64,000 nt of DNA from CAZHFW01 sp964531675 (GTDB lineage: Bacteria > Planctomycetota > Phycisphaerae > Phycisphaerales > UBA1924): the NCBI GenBank assembly GCA_964531675.1, contig CAZHFW010000001.1, positions 1-64,000 of the forward strand, read 5' to 3'. Both the position numbers and the translations under genes were made by a program. Shown in pieces: positions 23,246-35,815 of this stretch (the first letter of the stretch is position 1; each line of letters opens with the position of its first letter). Below the pieces are notes generated by a model that was not told the DNA's origin, ran no database searches, and worked only from the letters and a program-made list of their open reading frames with translations.

Positions 23246-23534
23246 CGTCGCGCAACCTCCGTGTCGCGGCCGCGGGTCCACCGGATGTCGGGAGCCTGAG
23301 CGCCCCCGTTGTGGAAATCCGTCGCCGGACGACCCGCCGAGATCCCTGGCGGGCGAGTTGACACAGACAGACGGCCCCAACAGCTTGGGGCTCCGCCCGT
23401 CGCGGGAACAGCATATCGCGCCGGGCCTGAACACAAGAGGCGTTCGGCCCGCAAAACCCGGCGATTTTCGACTCTTCCCGCGTGTGTGGACTGCCTGTCG
23501 GTAGAGCCCGATCAGGCGGTCCACGCGGCGCGAC

Positions 23535-25538
23535 TCACTTTTTCTTCTTCTGCTTCGGGTCCACAGGCTCGAGCGGCACGACGCGCGGGCCGTCGGGCTT
23601 GGGCGCCGCCTCGCCTGGCGTCACGACCGGCTGGTCGAACACCACGACCTCTTCCTTGTCCGCCGGCGTCTCCGGGCGGTCCTTGGTCTCGGGCGATTGG
23701 GCCGCCACAGTGAGTTCGGCGAGCAGGCGATCGCGCTCGGTTGCGAACGCAGCGGCGGTCGCGCCGGACTGGTGGATCGCGTGCAACGCGCCCACGGTCT
23801 CGGAGTACGTCAGATCAAGCCCGGGGGCTGGATCCTCGGGGGTCGTGCGGTGCGCGAAGATCGGGACGACCGACGAGAGCATGGGGGGGACGGTCGTCTG
23901 CAAAGTCTGCTGGGTTCTGGGGTTGCGGTAGAGCACCCGGATCGGGTCCTCGCCGCCGTCGGACGCCAGGAGCAGGCGGTCCGACCAGGCGCTCACGAGC
24001 AGGGGCCTGAGCATCATGGGATCACCGAAGAGGACGATGCGCGGGCGTCCTTGCTGGGTGATGTAGATGAGCGGGTCGCCGCCCGGGACCAGGTCCAGGA
24101 CGAACTTGCCCGGGACCAGCGAACGGCGAACGCCCTGAATGCCGCCCGGGAGCGAGCCCTGGCTGAGCAGTTCCATCTGGTTCCAGGAGAGCTGCTGCCC
24201 GGGCACCTGGGCGCGGGCGTTGGCCGCAGCCAGGAGCCGGGTGAGCTGCACGCGCTCGCTGCGCTTGGCCAGGGCCTCATAGGTCGCGACGCGGATGAGC
24301 AGTTCCTTCTCCGCGAGCATCTCGCGAAGGGCCACGTCGACCGTGGGGCCCGCGTCCAGATCCGCCAGCAGGCGGATGGCGTCGATGCGGTCGGGAATCT
24401 TGCCCGAGCGGGCCAGGTTGAGCAGGGGCTCGGCCGCTTGGACGTCGCCAAGCCGAGCGCCGGCACGAAGCGCAGCGATCCTGGGGATGCGATCCGGATA
24501 GTCGTACGCCGAGCGGATGAACGGGATGGCCTTCTCGCCGATGCCTTCCAGGCAGTAGCTCAACTGCTCGGCCAGCCCCGGGTTGTTCTTCAGGCCTTCG
24601 ACATAGCGGCGTGCGTATTCCTCGGGTGAGCTCTGATCGATCTGCAGGTTGCGGATGATCTGCAGGAACTCCGCGGGACGGTCGCGGAAGCGGGCGGGGA
24701 CGCGCAGCGCGATGCGGCCTCCCGCGCCGGTCTGCTCGTTGCCGCCGGAGAGCCCGCGGGCGGTCGCGCCCTCATCGCCAGGCCCTTCGGGGAAGCGGGT
24801 TTTGATCGCTTCGACGATCGAGCGGGCCCGCGAGAACGACGGATTGTCCATGACCAGCGCCAGGTCCATGGGGCTGGTGACCATGCCGCCTTCGAGCACG
24901 CGGCCAACCGTGGGCGCAACCGCGGACTTCTTGCCGGGCTCCGCGAAGGGATTGACGAAGATCGCGCCGCGGGCGGAGGCGAGGCGCTGGGCCTGCACGC
25001 CTCCAAACACGGATGCGGCGCCCAGGCGCAGGTCGGTGGACCACAGCGAGCCATTTTCCAGGCTGGTGGCGTTCAGGGCGCGGACGTAGACATCGAAGGT
25101 CGTGCCCTTGGGGAGGCCCGGGGCGATGGCCGCTTGCACGAGCACGACCGCGGTGTCGGGGTGGCGCAGCAGCTGGCGGGGCGTGAGGCCTTCGAGGGCG
25201 GTGCCCTGGAAGTCGCCTGCTTTGCCGATGCCTTGCAGGCCCATCTCGCGTTCCATCGTGGCGGCAACGCGATCGGGAAGCTGCCCGCCGCCGGTCCCGT
25301 TGAGCCCGACGACAAAGCCCAGGCCCGAGACCAGGACGGGCTCAGCGCCGTAGACGGTGGCTTCGGCGCCGATGGTGCCGCGGAGGATGGTGGGGACGTC
25401 GCGAACCACCGGCACAACCGAGCGGGGCTTGGGCTTGGAGCCCGAGTCGCAGGCGGTGAGGCCGGTGAGTCCGAGGGCAAGCGCCGCGGCGAGGAGGCCG
25501 ACGGAGCGGAAGGGGAGTCTGGTCGCAGAGCGGATCAT
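23535..25538 (-). CDS. FlgI-like (flagellar P-ring) lipoprotein fused to HEAT-like repeats
   Basis: The 667-residue product has a lipoprotein signal with lipobox ending at Cys30 ('GLTGLTAC'). An FlgI-like domain spans about 55-305: 'VLVSGLGFVVGLNGTGG', 'TTFDVYVRALNATSLENGS', 'FAEPGKKS', 'GGRIALRVPARF'. HEAT-like helices follow at about 320-440 ('YPDRIPRIAALRAGARLGDV', 'DRIDAIRLLADLDAG'), then a C-terminal domain of unknown type and a lysine-rich end. FlgI forms the periplasmic flagellar P-ring, is normally about 370 residues and is not a lipoprotein. No flagellar genes lie nearby, so a non-flagellar envelope role is plausible. The start is ATG at 25538 because the signal begins there. Confidence 0.84.
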   Translation of the reverse strand: MIRSATRLPFRSVGLLAAALALGLTGLTACDSGSKPKPRSVVPVVRDVPTILRGTIGAEATVYGAEPVLVSGLGFVVGLNGTGGGQLPDRVAATMEREMGLQGIGKAGDFQGTALEGLTPRQLLRHPDTAVVLVQAAIAPGLPKGTTFDVYVRALNATSLENGSLWSTDLRLGAASVFGGVQAQRLASARGAIFVNPFAEPGKKSAVAPTVGRVLEGGMVTSPMDLALVMDNPSFSRARSIVEAIKTRFPEGPGDEGATARGLSGGNEQTGAGGRIALRVPARFRDRPAEFLQIIRNLQIDQSSPEEYARRYVEGLKNNPGLAEQLSYCLEGIGEKAIPFIRSAYDYPDRIPRIAALRAGARLGDVQAAEPLLNLARSGKIPDRIDAIRLLADLDAGPTVDVALREMLAEKELLIRVATYEALAKRSERVQLTRLLAAANARAQVPGQQLSWNQMELLSQGSLPGGIQGVRRSLVPGKFVLDLVPGGDPLIYITQQGRPRIVLFGDPMMLRPLLVSAWSDRLLLASDGGEDPIRVLYRNPRTQQTLQTTVPPMLSSVVPIFAHRTTPEDPAPGLDLTYSETVGALHAIHQSGATAAAFATERDRLLAELTVAAQSPETKDRPETPADKEEVVVFDQPVVTPGEAAPKPDGPRVVPLEPVDPKQKKKK

Positions 25539-26139
25539 GGGGGGTCACTTTACGGGCTTTGCACCCCATTCGTTGCTGGCGCAGGCAGTTACGCCGGTGG
25601 CTTTGGTGCTGGGGTGAATCTGTTCGGGTGCAATGTGGAAAACTCGGGTCTTGGAAGATCCTGTCAACAGGCGTGAATTGGCGCGCAGTTGCGCGCCTTG
25701 CGCGGGCGGGTGTGAGAATTTGCGCACGCTCGGAAACCCTTGCGGCGCAAGGCGCTTGCGCCGCACGAAATCCGAATGGAGGCGTTCGTGCGCAGCATTT
25801 TGTGGTCCCGTTTGGTTGAACACACGATCTGTTGTGGTATGCTCGCCTCCCGCTCCACCCGCCGCGGTGTTCGCGACGGCGGGAAAGAGCGGGTTCTGAT
25901 TGGTGTGTTTGCTTGGTTTTGGGTTGGGACGGGTTTGGCCGTTCAGGTCGAACCCTCAGGTTGGGGGCTCGTGCTCGCGCAAATTTGTTCGGACTTTGTA
26001 TGAGTCCTGATCGGCGCTCACCTCGGTGGACGGGGTGAGGTGCGTGTGGTGCCGTCGGGCGATTACGGGTGATCGAGCGGGTGGTTGGAGCGGGTCCAGG
26101 GGCGGACAGGTTCGGTCGGGCCAAGGGTGGAGTCTGCAG
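25539..26139. other. 600-bp intergenic stretch between the FlgI-like gene and dcd
   Basis: It holds the divergent promoters and, at 25680-25800, a set of strong hairpins listed separately. The region 25830-26130 is G/T-rich on the plus strand and I see no gene in it. Confidence 0.5.
25680..25800 (+). other. Nested hairpin array, candidate structured RNA
   Basis: A hairpin GGCGCGCA/TGCGCGCC (25680-25697) is followed by a three-level nested structure: outer TGCGCACG/CGTGCGCA (25721-25728 with 25787-25794), middle TCGGA/TCCGA (25730-25734 with 25771-25775) and inner TGCGGCGCAAG/CTTGCGCCGCA (25741-25765). No family I know matches it. It could be part of a dcd leader RNA, a small RNA or a DNA-level element. 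Confidence 0.4.
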
Positions 26140-26718
26140 GTGGGCGTTCTCAGCGATAAACAGATCCGCCAGCGCGTGAAGATCGAGCCCTTCGAGGCCT
26201 CGGTCAAGCGCCCGGGCCGCATCAGCTACGGCGTGTCGAGCTACGGCTACGACGTGCGCGTGGGCACGCACTTCAAGATCTTCTCCAGCGCGACGCGTTC
26301 GGGTGACATCGCGGTCGTCGATCCCAAGAGCTTCTCCGACGACATGATGGTCGAGGTCGACGTGGCCGACCGGCCGGCGGACAAGCAATACGTGATCATC
26401 CCGCCCAACAGCTTTGCGCTGTGTGAGACCGTCGAATACCTCGAGATCCCGCGCGACGTGCTGGTTGTGTGCGTCGGCAAGAGCACGTACGCCCGCTGCG
26501 GACTCATCGTGAACGTCACGCCTCTCGAGCCCGAGTGGCGCGGGAAGGTGACGCTGGAGATCAGCAACACCACGCCGCTGCCGGCGCGGGTGTACGCCAA
26601 CGAAGGCGTGGCCCAGCTCGTGTTCCTCGTCGCCGACGAGGTGTGCGAGAAGAGCTACGCGGACAAGGGCGGGAAGTATCAGGACCAGAGCGGGTTGACG
26701 TTGCCGAAGGTGGATTGA
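26140..26718 (+). CDS. dcd: dCTP deaminase
   Basis: Dcd deaminates dCTP to dUTP for thymidylate synthesis. The product is 192 residues, the standard length. Key blocks are 'YGVSSYGYDVRVG', the nucleotide-binding 'VCVGKSTYARCG' and 'LEPEWRGKVTLEISNTTPLP', in which the catalytic Glu follows the Trp-Arg-Gly-Lys segment. I use GTG at 26140, preceded by GGTGGAG, because the protein then starts 'VGVLSDKQIRQR', as in the family. The longer frame upstream is non-coding. It is followed by a small lipoprotein and nrdJ, so DNA-precursor genes cluster here. Confidence 0.95.
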   Translation: MGVLSDKQIRQRVKIEPFEASVKRPGRISYGVSSYGYDVRVGTHFKIFSSATRSGDIAVVDPKSFSDDMMVEVDVADRPADKQYVIIPPNSFALCETVEYLEIPRDVLVVCVGKSTYARCGLIVNVTPLEPEWRGKVTLEISNTTPLPARVYANEGVAQLVFLVADEVCEKSYADKGGKYQDQSGLTLPKVD

Positions 26719-26794
26719 TCAAGGCCCTCGGGCTTTTCAGGCCTCTGAGGGTGGTCGTGTGCTGGGAAGCGTTCGTCGGGACAGGAGCGTCGGC

Positions 26795-27133
26795 ATGAAG
26801 GGTTTTTCACGGGCGATTCTGGCGGCGGCAGCGGGGGCTCTGACCCTCGCGGGCTGCGCCAACAACTACCACATCACCCGGACTTCCAAGACCGAGTATG
26901 CCGCGACCAAGGCCGATCAGGTTGAGATCCTGATGACCAAGCCCGATCGCGCGTACAGCGAGATCGCGACGATCACCGTGACGGATCAGAAGCCCAAGGA
27001 AACCGAGAAGATGCACAAGGAACTTCGCGAGAGGGCGGCCAAGCTCGGCGCGAATGCGGTGATCCTCACGGACACCGGCATCGATGCGGACAAAAAGATG
27101 TGGGCCAACGGTGTCGCGGTGCGCTGGAAGTGA
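26795..27133 (+). CDS. Small lipoprotein of unknown function
   Basis: The 112-residue product has a lipoprotein signal ('ILAAAAGALTLAGC') and a compact alpha/beta body ending 'AAKLGANAVILTDTGIDAD'. That pattern recalls small YbjQ/DUF4156-like envelope proteins, but the similarity is too weak to name it. The ATG at 26795 has AGGAG at nine bases. It lies 76 bp after dcd and 125 bp before nrdJ in the same direction. Confidence 0.8.
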   Translation: MKGFSRAILAAAAGALTLAGCANNYHITRTSKTEYAATKADQVEILMTKPDRAYSEIATITVTDQKPKETEKMHKELRERAAKLGANAVILTDTGIDADKKMWANGVAVRWK

Positions 27134-27258
27134 GGCCAGCGGGGCCGCTTCCGGATCGGGTCGGAACAGCATGATGTGCGGAGCGGGCGCTCGGGCTTGG
27201 ACGGCTTGGGTGTCCGAGGGTCGGATCGAAGGGTTTCAGTAAGAGGACGAGCAGTACC

Positions 27259-30693
<3,435 letters not shown>

Positions 30694-31539
30694 AGGAATC
30701 GACGGCCGCCGGACTTCACCGTCCGGCGACCGCTTGTCAGGGAGGAGAGAGCGATCGTTGTGAGAGTGTTTGGCGAAGGAGGTTGAACGGTCGAGTGGCC
30801 ATCAGAACTGGATGAGCCAGCTCGAGGAAGGAACCCAGGCTGGAGTTCGGCGCCAAGAGGGCTCCGAACTCTCTGCTCGGTGAGTCTTGGATCAATCGGC
30901 GACCACCACCCCGCGGCGGGCAAGGTTTACCCCCGTCCGGCGCGGGATCACGCCACGGAGATCCAGGACGAGCCATGAGCGTGCGTGTCGAGCCAAGCGA
31001 CACGAACGCCCGTCCCAGCGAGGCCTCGGGCCTTCAGCCTCCTTCGCCAAGCCTTCTCACAACGACGGATGACCTCCAGGCCGGATCGCCGGCGACAACC
31101 AGACGTGTGCGAGATGGCCGATCGGACCCACCCGAGCGGGGCATGAGCGTCGCCGATCCACCTCGGCTTGATGCCAGCCCCGCACCTTCCGAACCCCCGG
31201 GCGAACCCACCACCGCCCGGGGGTTCCTTTTTTGTGCACCGGGCGGTCAGTCCCGCGCTCCCCAGCGGCTTGGCGGAACTGACGGGAGACCCCGCGGGAT
31301 GCATCTCAGGAAGTCCAACGCAGGTCCGGTTTGAAAACCATCCGGGTGTCGGGACGGGAATCGGATGTGCAACGTTGGGATTCTGGAAGGTTGAAACAGG
31401 AACTTCCGGATGCGGAACAACCGATCCGCCGTAACCCGCGTGGGGCGGCATCTAGGATCGTTCAAGCCCGCGGCGTCCTGAAGAAACGCCGCAACCGGCC
31501 CGGGGTGTCTTGCAGTCTGGGGCAGGACAGGAGCAGTTG
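30694..31539. other. 846-bp gene-free stretch after nrdJ; candidate non-coding RNA locus
   Basis: It contains an 8-bp stem hairpin 30707-30728 (possible nrdJ terminator, no T-run), a strong hairpin 30843-30871 (GAGTTCGG/CCGAACTC, extended by GCC/GGC across one mismatch) and the terminator at 31191-31233. Short open frames here run into the terminator and have poor codon bias. I did not match RNase P, tmRNA, SRP or 6S RNA. Confidence 0.45.
31191..31233 (+). terminator. Strong rho-independent terminator with no upstream gene
   Basis: A perfect 13-bp stem GAACCCCCGGGCG/CGCCCGGGGGTTC has a ten-base loop and is followed by C and six T. It lies about 500 bp after nrdJ, with no protein gene between them. 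Confidence 0.9.
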
Positions 31540-32349
31540 ATGTCGACAAGTTCAGTCGCGGCGGCGGTCCCCACCAACTCGGGTGAGGCCTCGCAGGCCA
31601 GATCACGCTCCCTCTCGCGGGCGCGGGCCGATCGCATTTTCTATACGACGGCCGGGATCCTCACGATCGTGCTGGCGTTCGTCGGGTTCCAGATGTTCTA
31701 TCTCCACGGCAAGGCCTTCCCGAACCGGGAGATCACGCCGCCGATCCGATGCCTGGTGATCGCGCACGGCATCATGATGGCGGTGTGGATGGTCTTCAGC
31801 CTCGTGCAGCCCATGCTCGTCGCGATGGGCTTGCGCAAGCTGCACATGTTCACGGGGCGTCTGGGCGCGCTGGTCGCGCTCCTGATCGTGCCGCTGGGCC
31901 TGGCGGTGGGCATCCAGTCGGCGCGGGTTGCGCCGCCCGGGTTCTCGCTGATGGGCTTCAATGCCAAGGAGTTCATGTCGGTCCCGGTGTGCTCGATGAT
32001 CTTCTTTGCGATCTTCGTGGGCATCGCGATCTGGAAGCGGCGCGTCCCGGCCATTCACCGCAATGCGATCCTGACGGCCAATCTCGGAATCCTCTCGGCG
32101 GCACTGAACCGCATCGACGTGCTCAACAACCTCTACGTGGGCACCGCGTGGGATCGCCTCTTCGGCCCCTTCTTCATGACGATCGTGCTCGCCTATCTCC
32201 TCCTGGCCTTCCGGACCATCCTGATCCGGGGCCTGGACAAGTGGCTCACCATCGGCGTGGTCCTGGTCACGCTCCAGGGCGCGGGCATCGTGCTGCTGGC
32301 GCGGACCCCGGTCTGGAACCAGATCGCGACGGCGCTCATCGGCTCCTGA
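31540..32349 (+). CDS. Polytopic membrane protein of unknown function
   Basis: The 269-residue product has a short Ser/Ala-rich cytoplasmic start and six or seven TM segments (for example 'FYTTAGILTIVLAFVGFQMF', 'LVIAHGIMMAVWMVFSLVQP', 'LFGPFFMTIVLAYLLLAFR'). Histidines in 'VIAHGIMM' and 'RKLHMFTGRLG' lie near membrane edges as in some heme or quinone proteins, but I cannot assign a family. The ATG at 31540 has AGGAGC at five bases. It is alone, followed by a bidirectional terminator shared with the convergent subtilase gene. Confidence 0.8.
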   Translation: MSTSSVAAAVPTNSGEASQARSRSLSRARADRIFYTTAGILTIVLAFVGFQMFYLHGKAFPNREITPPIRCLVIAHGIMMAVWMVFSLVQPMLVAMGLRKLHMFTGRLGALVALLIVPLGLAVGIQSARVAPPGFSLMGFNAKEFMSVPVCSMIFFAIFVGIAIWKRRVPAIHRNAILTANLGILSAALNRIDVLNNLYVGTAWDRLFGPFFMTIVLAYLLLAFRTILIRGLDKWLTIGVVLVTLQGAGIVLLARTPVWNQIATALIGS

Positions 32350-32397
32350 TTCGAGCCTGAACCACGCAAGCGGAAGCCCGCGTGAACCTCAACGAAA

Positions 32398-32434
32398 AAG
32401 CCCGGGGGGCTCACGCCTCCCGGGCTTAGTTTTT
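32398..32434. terminator. Bidirectional terminator between convergent genes
   Basis: The stem AAGCCCGGG / CCCGGGCTT has T-rich flanks on both sides: TAGTTTTT on the plus strand, and CTTTTTCG when read on the minus strand. It serves both the membrane protein gene and the subtilase gene. Confidence 0.87.
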
Positions 32435-32478
32435 GGGACGGAGATGATCAGCAGCCTGGCTTGCGGCGGGCAAGCTGC

Positions 32479-35400
32479 TTAGGGCTGGCAACCCTGATCG
32501 AAGGAGTTGAAGAAGGCGAAGAAGTCGCCAAGGTCGACGCCGGGCACGCCGTCAAGGTCGGCCAGCGGGCCTTCAACGTCAAAGGCGTTGAAGAAGGCGA
32601 AGAAGTCGGCGAGGTCAAGATCGCCCGAGCGATCGATGTCCGCGGGGCAGGAGTAGGAGCAGCCGCTCGCGGTGATCTTGAACGCGTCCACCGCCGCTTC
32701 GGTCACCGAAGCGTTGGGCACGTCGCCGATCTGGAAGCGGATGCGGAACTGGGCCGAGGCGGGAACGGGGAAGCTCTTGACGACCCAGGAAGAGGTGGAG
32801 GACGCGGTCTCGAGCGTGGTGGGCCAGGTGGCGCCGCCATCGGTCGAGATCTGCACGATCAGGTTGTCGTTGTCGGCGGTGCCGAAGTCGTCGCAATAGA
32901 CGTAGCGGGCGTAGGAAACCGAGACGTTGGAAAGCCCGGCGGTGTTGTAGACGGGAGAGGTGAGCGTGGTGGGGCCGCCGTCAACGTCGCCGTTGAGGAC
33001 GTTGCCGGTGAGCCAGCACTGGCCCGATCCGTCGTAGTCGGCGGAGGGTTCGCCGCGGGTGAGCCCGGTGAGGGGCGTGCCGCGGTCCCACTTGCCCAGC
33101 GCGGAGGTGAGCTGCGGGGAGGAGGACTCCGCCCAGCCATTGGTCGCGTTGAAGTTCTCGGAGGCGACCGTCGTGACGACATCGACGGTGCGCGAGTAGG
33201 GTGCCGCGGCGCCGGCGCTGGGATCATTGATCGCGCCGAAGTTCACCGTGGAGGCGCTGGCGTAGTACTGGATCGTCTCGCCGCAACGGCCCGCGGGGAG
33301 CGTGGCGGAGTAGACGCCCGGGGAGACCAGCGTCAGCGGGACGGTGGTGAACGGATCGGCAGGGCTGAAGCGGTAGGAGAAGGTCTCCGAGCCCGGGTTC
33401 ACCGTGTCGCCGGGCGCGTTCAGATTGATCGTCATGGGGGTGGGCGAGCCCGGTCCCATGGGATTGGAGGGCGAGGTCACGATCTTGATCCCCGCAGCGA
33501 CGAAGGGCGTGCCCGCCGGGAGGCCGACGAGCGAGTAGCCCTGCGGGCCCTGGGGAACGTCGTACCCGCGGACTTCCAGACGCCAGCTGCCGGCGGCGGG
33601 ATTGTCAACGACAACCTGCTCGATGTTGTCGAGGCGGTTGGCGGTGGTGCGGACCGCAGCAGCGGAGGGGTTGAGCGGATCGAGCGTCCAGGCGTTGAAC
33701 TCCTGGCCGGAGGGGCTGATCAGGACCAGGTCCAGATCGTTGATGAGCGTCTTGGCCGCGTTGGGCGTGGCCGCGACGTCATCCCACGTCAGGGTGTACT
33801 TGAGCTGCGAGGTGCCCGGGGCGACGGTGAAGGCGTAGCGATTGCGGACGCCCTGAGAGACGCTGGCCGTCGTGAACGCGCCGGTGCGCATGTAGTCGAT
33901 GGTGGGGATGATGCGGACCGAGCCGTAGCCAAACTGGTAGTCGGGTCCGACGTTGCCGCGATCGACGGCGTTGTGCGCCAGCAGCGCCTTCACCGTGGAG
34001 CCCGAAGGATCAGGCTGACCGGGGAACTGGGCGCGGAAGTCCTGGAGCAGGAGCGCCACCAGGCCGGTGACGGTGGGGGTGGCCATCGACGTGCCGCAGA
34101 GCGAGGCGTACGCGGTGGTGCTCGAGCTCGAGCAGGAGGTGACGCCGCCGTCGCCGCCAACCTGGCAACCCGGCGCGGAAATGACCGGGACCATGCGTCC
34201 ATCATCCATCGGTCCCCAGGACGAGAAGGTCGTCATGGAGTCGTCGTTGGCGTTGGTGGCGCCGACGGGGATGTGGTTCTTGGCGCCCGAGGGTGGCGCA
34301 ACGGAGTAGTAGGACCCGTAGCCCTCGATGTTGCAGCGGGTGCCCTGGCGCTCGTTGCCCGCGGCCCAGCAGATGATGATCGGACCGCCGGCGGAGCCCT
34401 TGGCGATCTGGTCGATGAGCTTGTCGGTGAGGCCGTACTGACCCTGGAAGGCGCAGTCGAACCCGTTGGACTCGGTGTTGGTGCCGATGGAGTTGTTGGA
34501 GACGTCCGCGCCGTTGGTGATGGCCAGGGCGTAGTCCGCCTCGATGTCGCCGGGGTTGGTGTAGAGGAAGGTTCCCGAGCCCGAGTACTGGAAGCCAGCG
34601 GAGAGGAGCGTGACCCCCGGGGCCATGCCTCGGTTGTTCGCGATCGCCACGCCCGCGCCGCCCACGGTGCCCGCGACGTGTGTGGAGTGGTTGGAGACCG
34701 ACGCCGCGTCGAGCAGGGTCATGCGGCTCTGGAAGTCGACGTGCGTGGAGAGCGCCGTGCCGCCGTCATAGATGAAGGCGGTCACGCCCGCGCCCGAGAG
34801 GTTGTACGGGGCGGACTGGGCGGTGTCGGCGCCGGTGAGGGCGCGGTTCTCAGCGTTGAGCTCGACGAGCTGGGGCAACGCGGGCTCGACCCACATCACG
34901 CGGTCATCGGACGCGATGAGCTTCATGGCCGAGAGCGGGGCCTCGATCACCATGCCGTTGACCGAGAGCATCACGTCGCGGACGGTGCCGCCGAAGCGTT
35001 CGACCAGGGCCTGGGCCGCAGCGTCGATGGACTGATCATCATGCAGACCGATGTACGCGCCGATGCGTGGATCGGACTCGGTTCCGCCCGGGACGATGGC
35101 CCAGGTGGGCTTGGCGCGGTCGAACATCGGGCTGAGCTTCCACGCGGTCTCGATGGCGCGGACGCTCTTGGGCTTCATCGTCACGACGCCCTTGCCCGCG
35201 ACCACGGCCTCCGGGTTCACCTTTGCGAAGTACGCGTGATTTCCCAAAGGCGACAGGAGCTTGAGGCCCGACGACTCGATCGCGGCCCGCTCAAGCTCGG
35301 TCGGGGTGGAGTCAAACTGCACGACGGCGTGCTGACCGGCCAGATTCCGGAGGGCCGCGGAAACTTCATCCGCGGACATCACAACCGCAGCCTGATCGGC

Positions 35401-35505
35401 CTTGCTGCGAAACTGAACCTGCGCGGAGGCCACACCCGGGAGCGCCAGGCAGCTTCCCGCCAGGCAACCCATGAGCAACGCGCGACGAGCGGATCGAATC
35501 CCCAT
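32479..35505 (-). CDS. Large secreted subtilisin-family (S8) serine protease with dockerin-like tail
   Basis: The 1008-residue product has a signal peptide (1-28, 'GVASAQ') and a propeptide-like region to about 230. The catalytic triad is intact: Asp247 ('FIYDGGTAL'), His276 ('NHSTHVAGT') and Ser473 ('CGTSMATPTVTG'), with the oxyanion Asn384 ('WAAGNERQ'). Beta-rich domains follow, including a pre-peptidase-like domain ('YTLTWDDVAAT'), and the C-terminus carries two calcium-loop repeats ('DIDRSGDLDLADFFAFFNAF', 'GVPGVDLGDFFAFFNSF'). The ATG at 35505 follows GGAGGGG at seven bases. It probably degrades extracellular protein and attaches through the C-terminal repeats. Confidence 0.94.
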   Translation of the reverse strand: MGIRSARRALLMGCLAGSCLALPGVASAQVQFRSKADQAAVVMSADEVSAALRNLAGQHAVVQFDSTPTELERAAIESSGLKLLSPLGNHAYFAKVNPEAVVAGKGVVTMKPKSVRAIETAWKLSPMFDRAKPTWAIVPGGTESDPRIGAYIGLHDDQSIDAAAQALVERFGGTVRDVMLSVNGMVIEAPLSAMKLIASDDRVMWVEPALPQLVELNAENRALTGADTAQSAPYNLSGAGVTAFIYDGGTALSTHVDFQSRMTLLDAASVSNHSTHVAGTVGGAGVAIANNRGMAPGVTLLSAGFQYSGSGTFLYTNPGDIEADYALAITNGADVSNNSIGTNTESNGFDCAFQGQYGLTDKLIDQIAKGSAGGPIIICWAAGNERQGTRCNIEGYGSYYSVAPPSGAKNHIPVGATNANDDSMTTFSSWGPMDDGRMVPVISAPGCQVGGDGGVTSCSSSSTTAYASLCGTSMATPTVTGLVALLLQDFRAQFPGQPDPSGSTVKALLAHNAVDRGNVGPDYQFGYGSVRIIPTIDYMRTGAFTTASVSQGVRNRYAFTVAPGTSQLKYTLTWDDVAATPNAAKTLINDLDLVLISPSGQEFNAWTLDPLNPSAAAVRTTANRLDNIEQVVVDNPAAGSWRLEVRGYDVPQGPQGYSLVGLPAGTPFVAAGIKIVTSPSNPMGPGSPTPMTINLNAPGDTVNPGSETFSYRFSPADPFTTVPLTLVSPGVYSATLPAGRCGETIQYYASASTVNFGAINDPSAGAAAPYSRTVDVVTTVASENFNATNGWAESSSPQLTSALGKWDRGTPLTGLTRGEPSADYDGSGQCWLTGNVLNGDVDGGPTTLTSPVYNTAGLSNVSVSYARYVYCDDFGTADNDNLIVQISTDGGATWPTTLETASSTSSWVVKSFPVPASAQFRIRFQIGDVPNASVTEAAVDAFKITASGCSYSCPADIDRSGDLDLADFFAFFNAFDVEGPLADLDGVPGVDLGDFFAFFNSFDQGCQP

Positions 35506-35815
35506 GTCATTCCCCTCCAAATCAGACCCACAAGCAGACCCACAATCAGACATTGCCGCCAGAGAACAGGACGGTGCGCATCGACGTCGCGCACCGCCCA
35601 TCGGTCGGCCGGGTCTAGAACAGCCCCGGAACTCCCGGACGGTGGCACCCGCCCGGAAGACGCAATCCGACACTTGTACCCGCGAGCACTTCCGTTCGCA
35701 AGGCTTCCGGCCGGTGTTGCACCGCTTCTCGGGCTCAGCTTGCCGATGTTCACATTCCGGATCAGCATCCGGCGTTCGCTTCCCGGTTCCGGGAAGCCGA
35801 TCCACCGGTCATCCT
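35506..35815. other. Intergenic stretch upstream of the subtilase gene
   Basis: It holds the subtilase promoter. A palindromic hairpin GCTTCCCGG/CCGGGAAGC (35778-35797, two-base centre) lies 18 bp after the stop of the flavin reductase gene and may help end its transcript. I see nothing else. Confidence 0.45.

Noticed and set aside
30975..31334. Possible 119-codon ORF after nrdJ
   Set aside because: It runs through the strong terminator at 31191-31233 and has mixed codon use with no family features.
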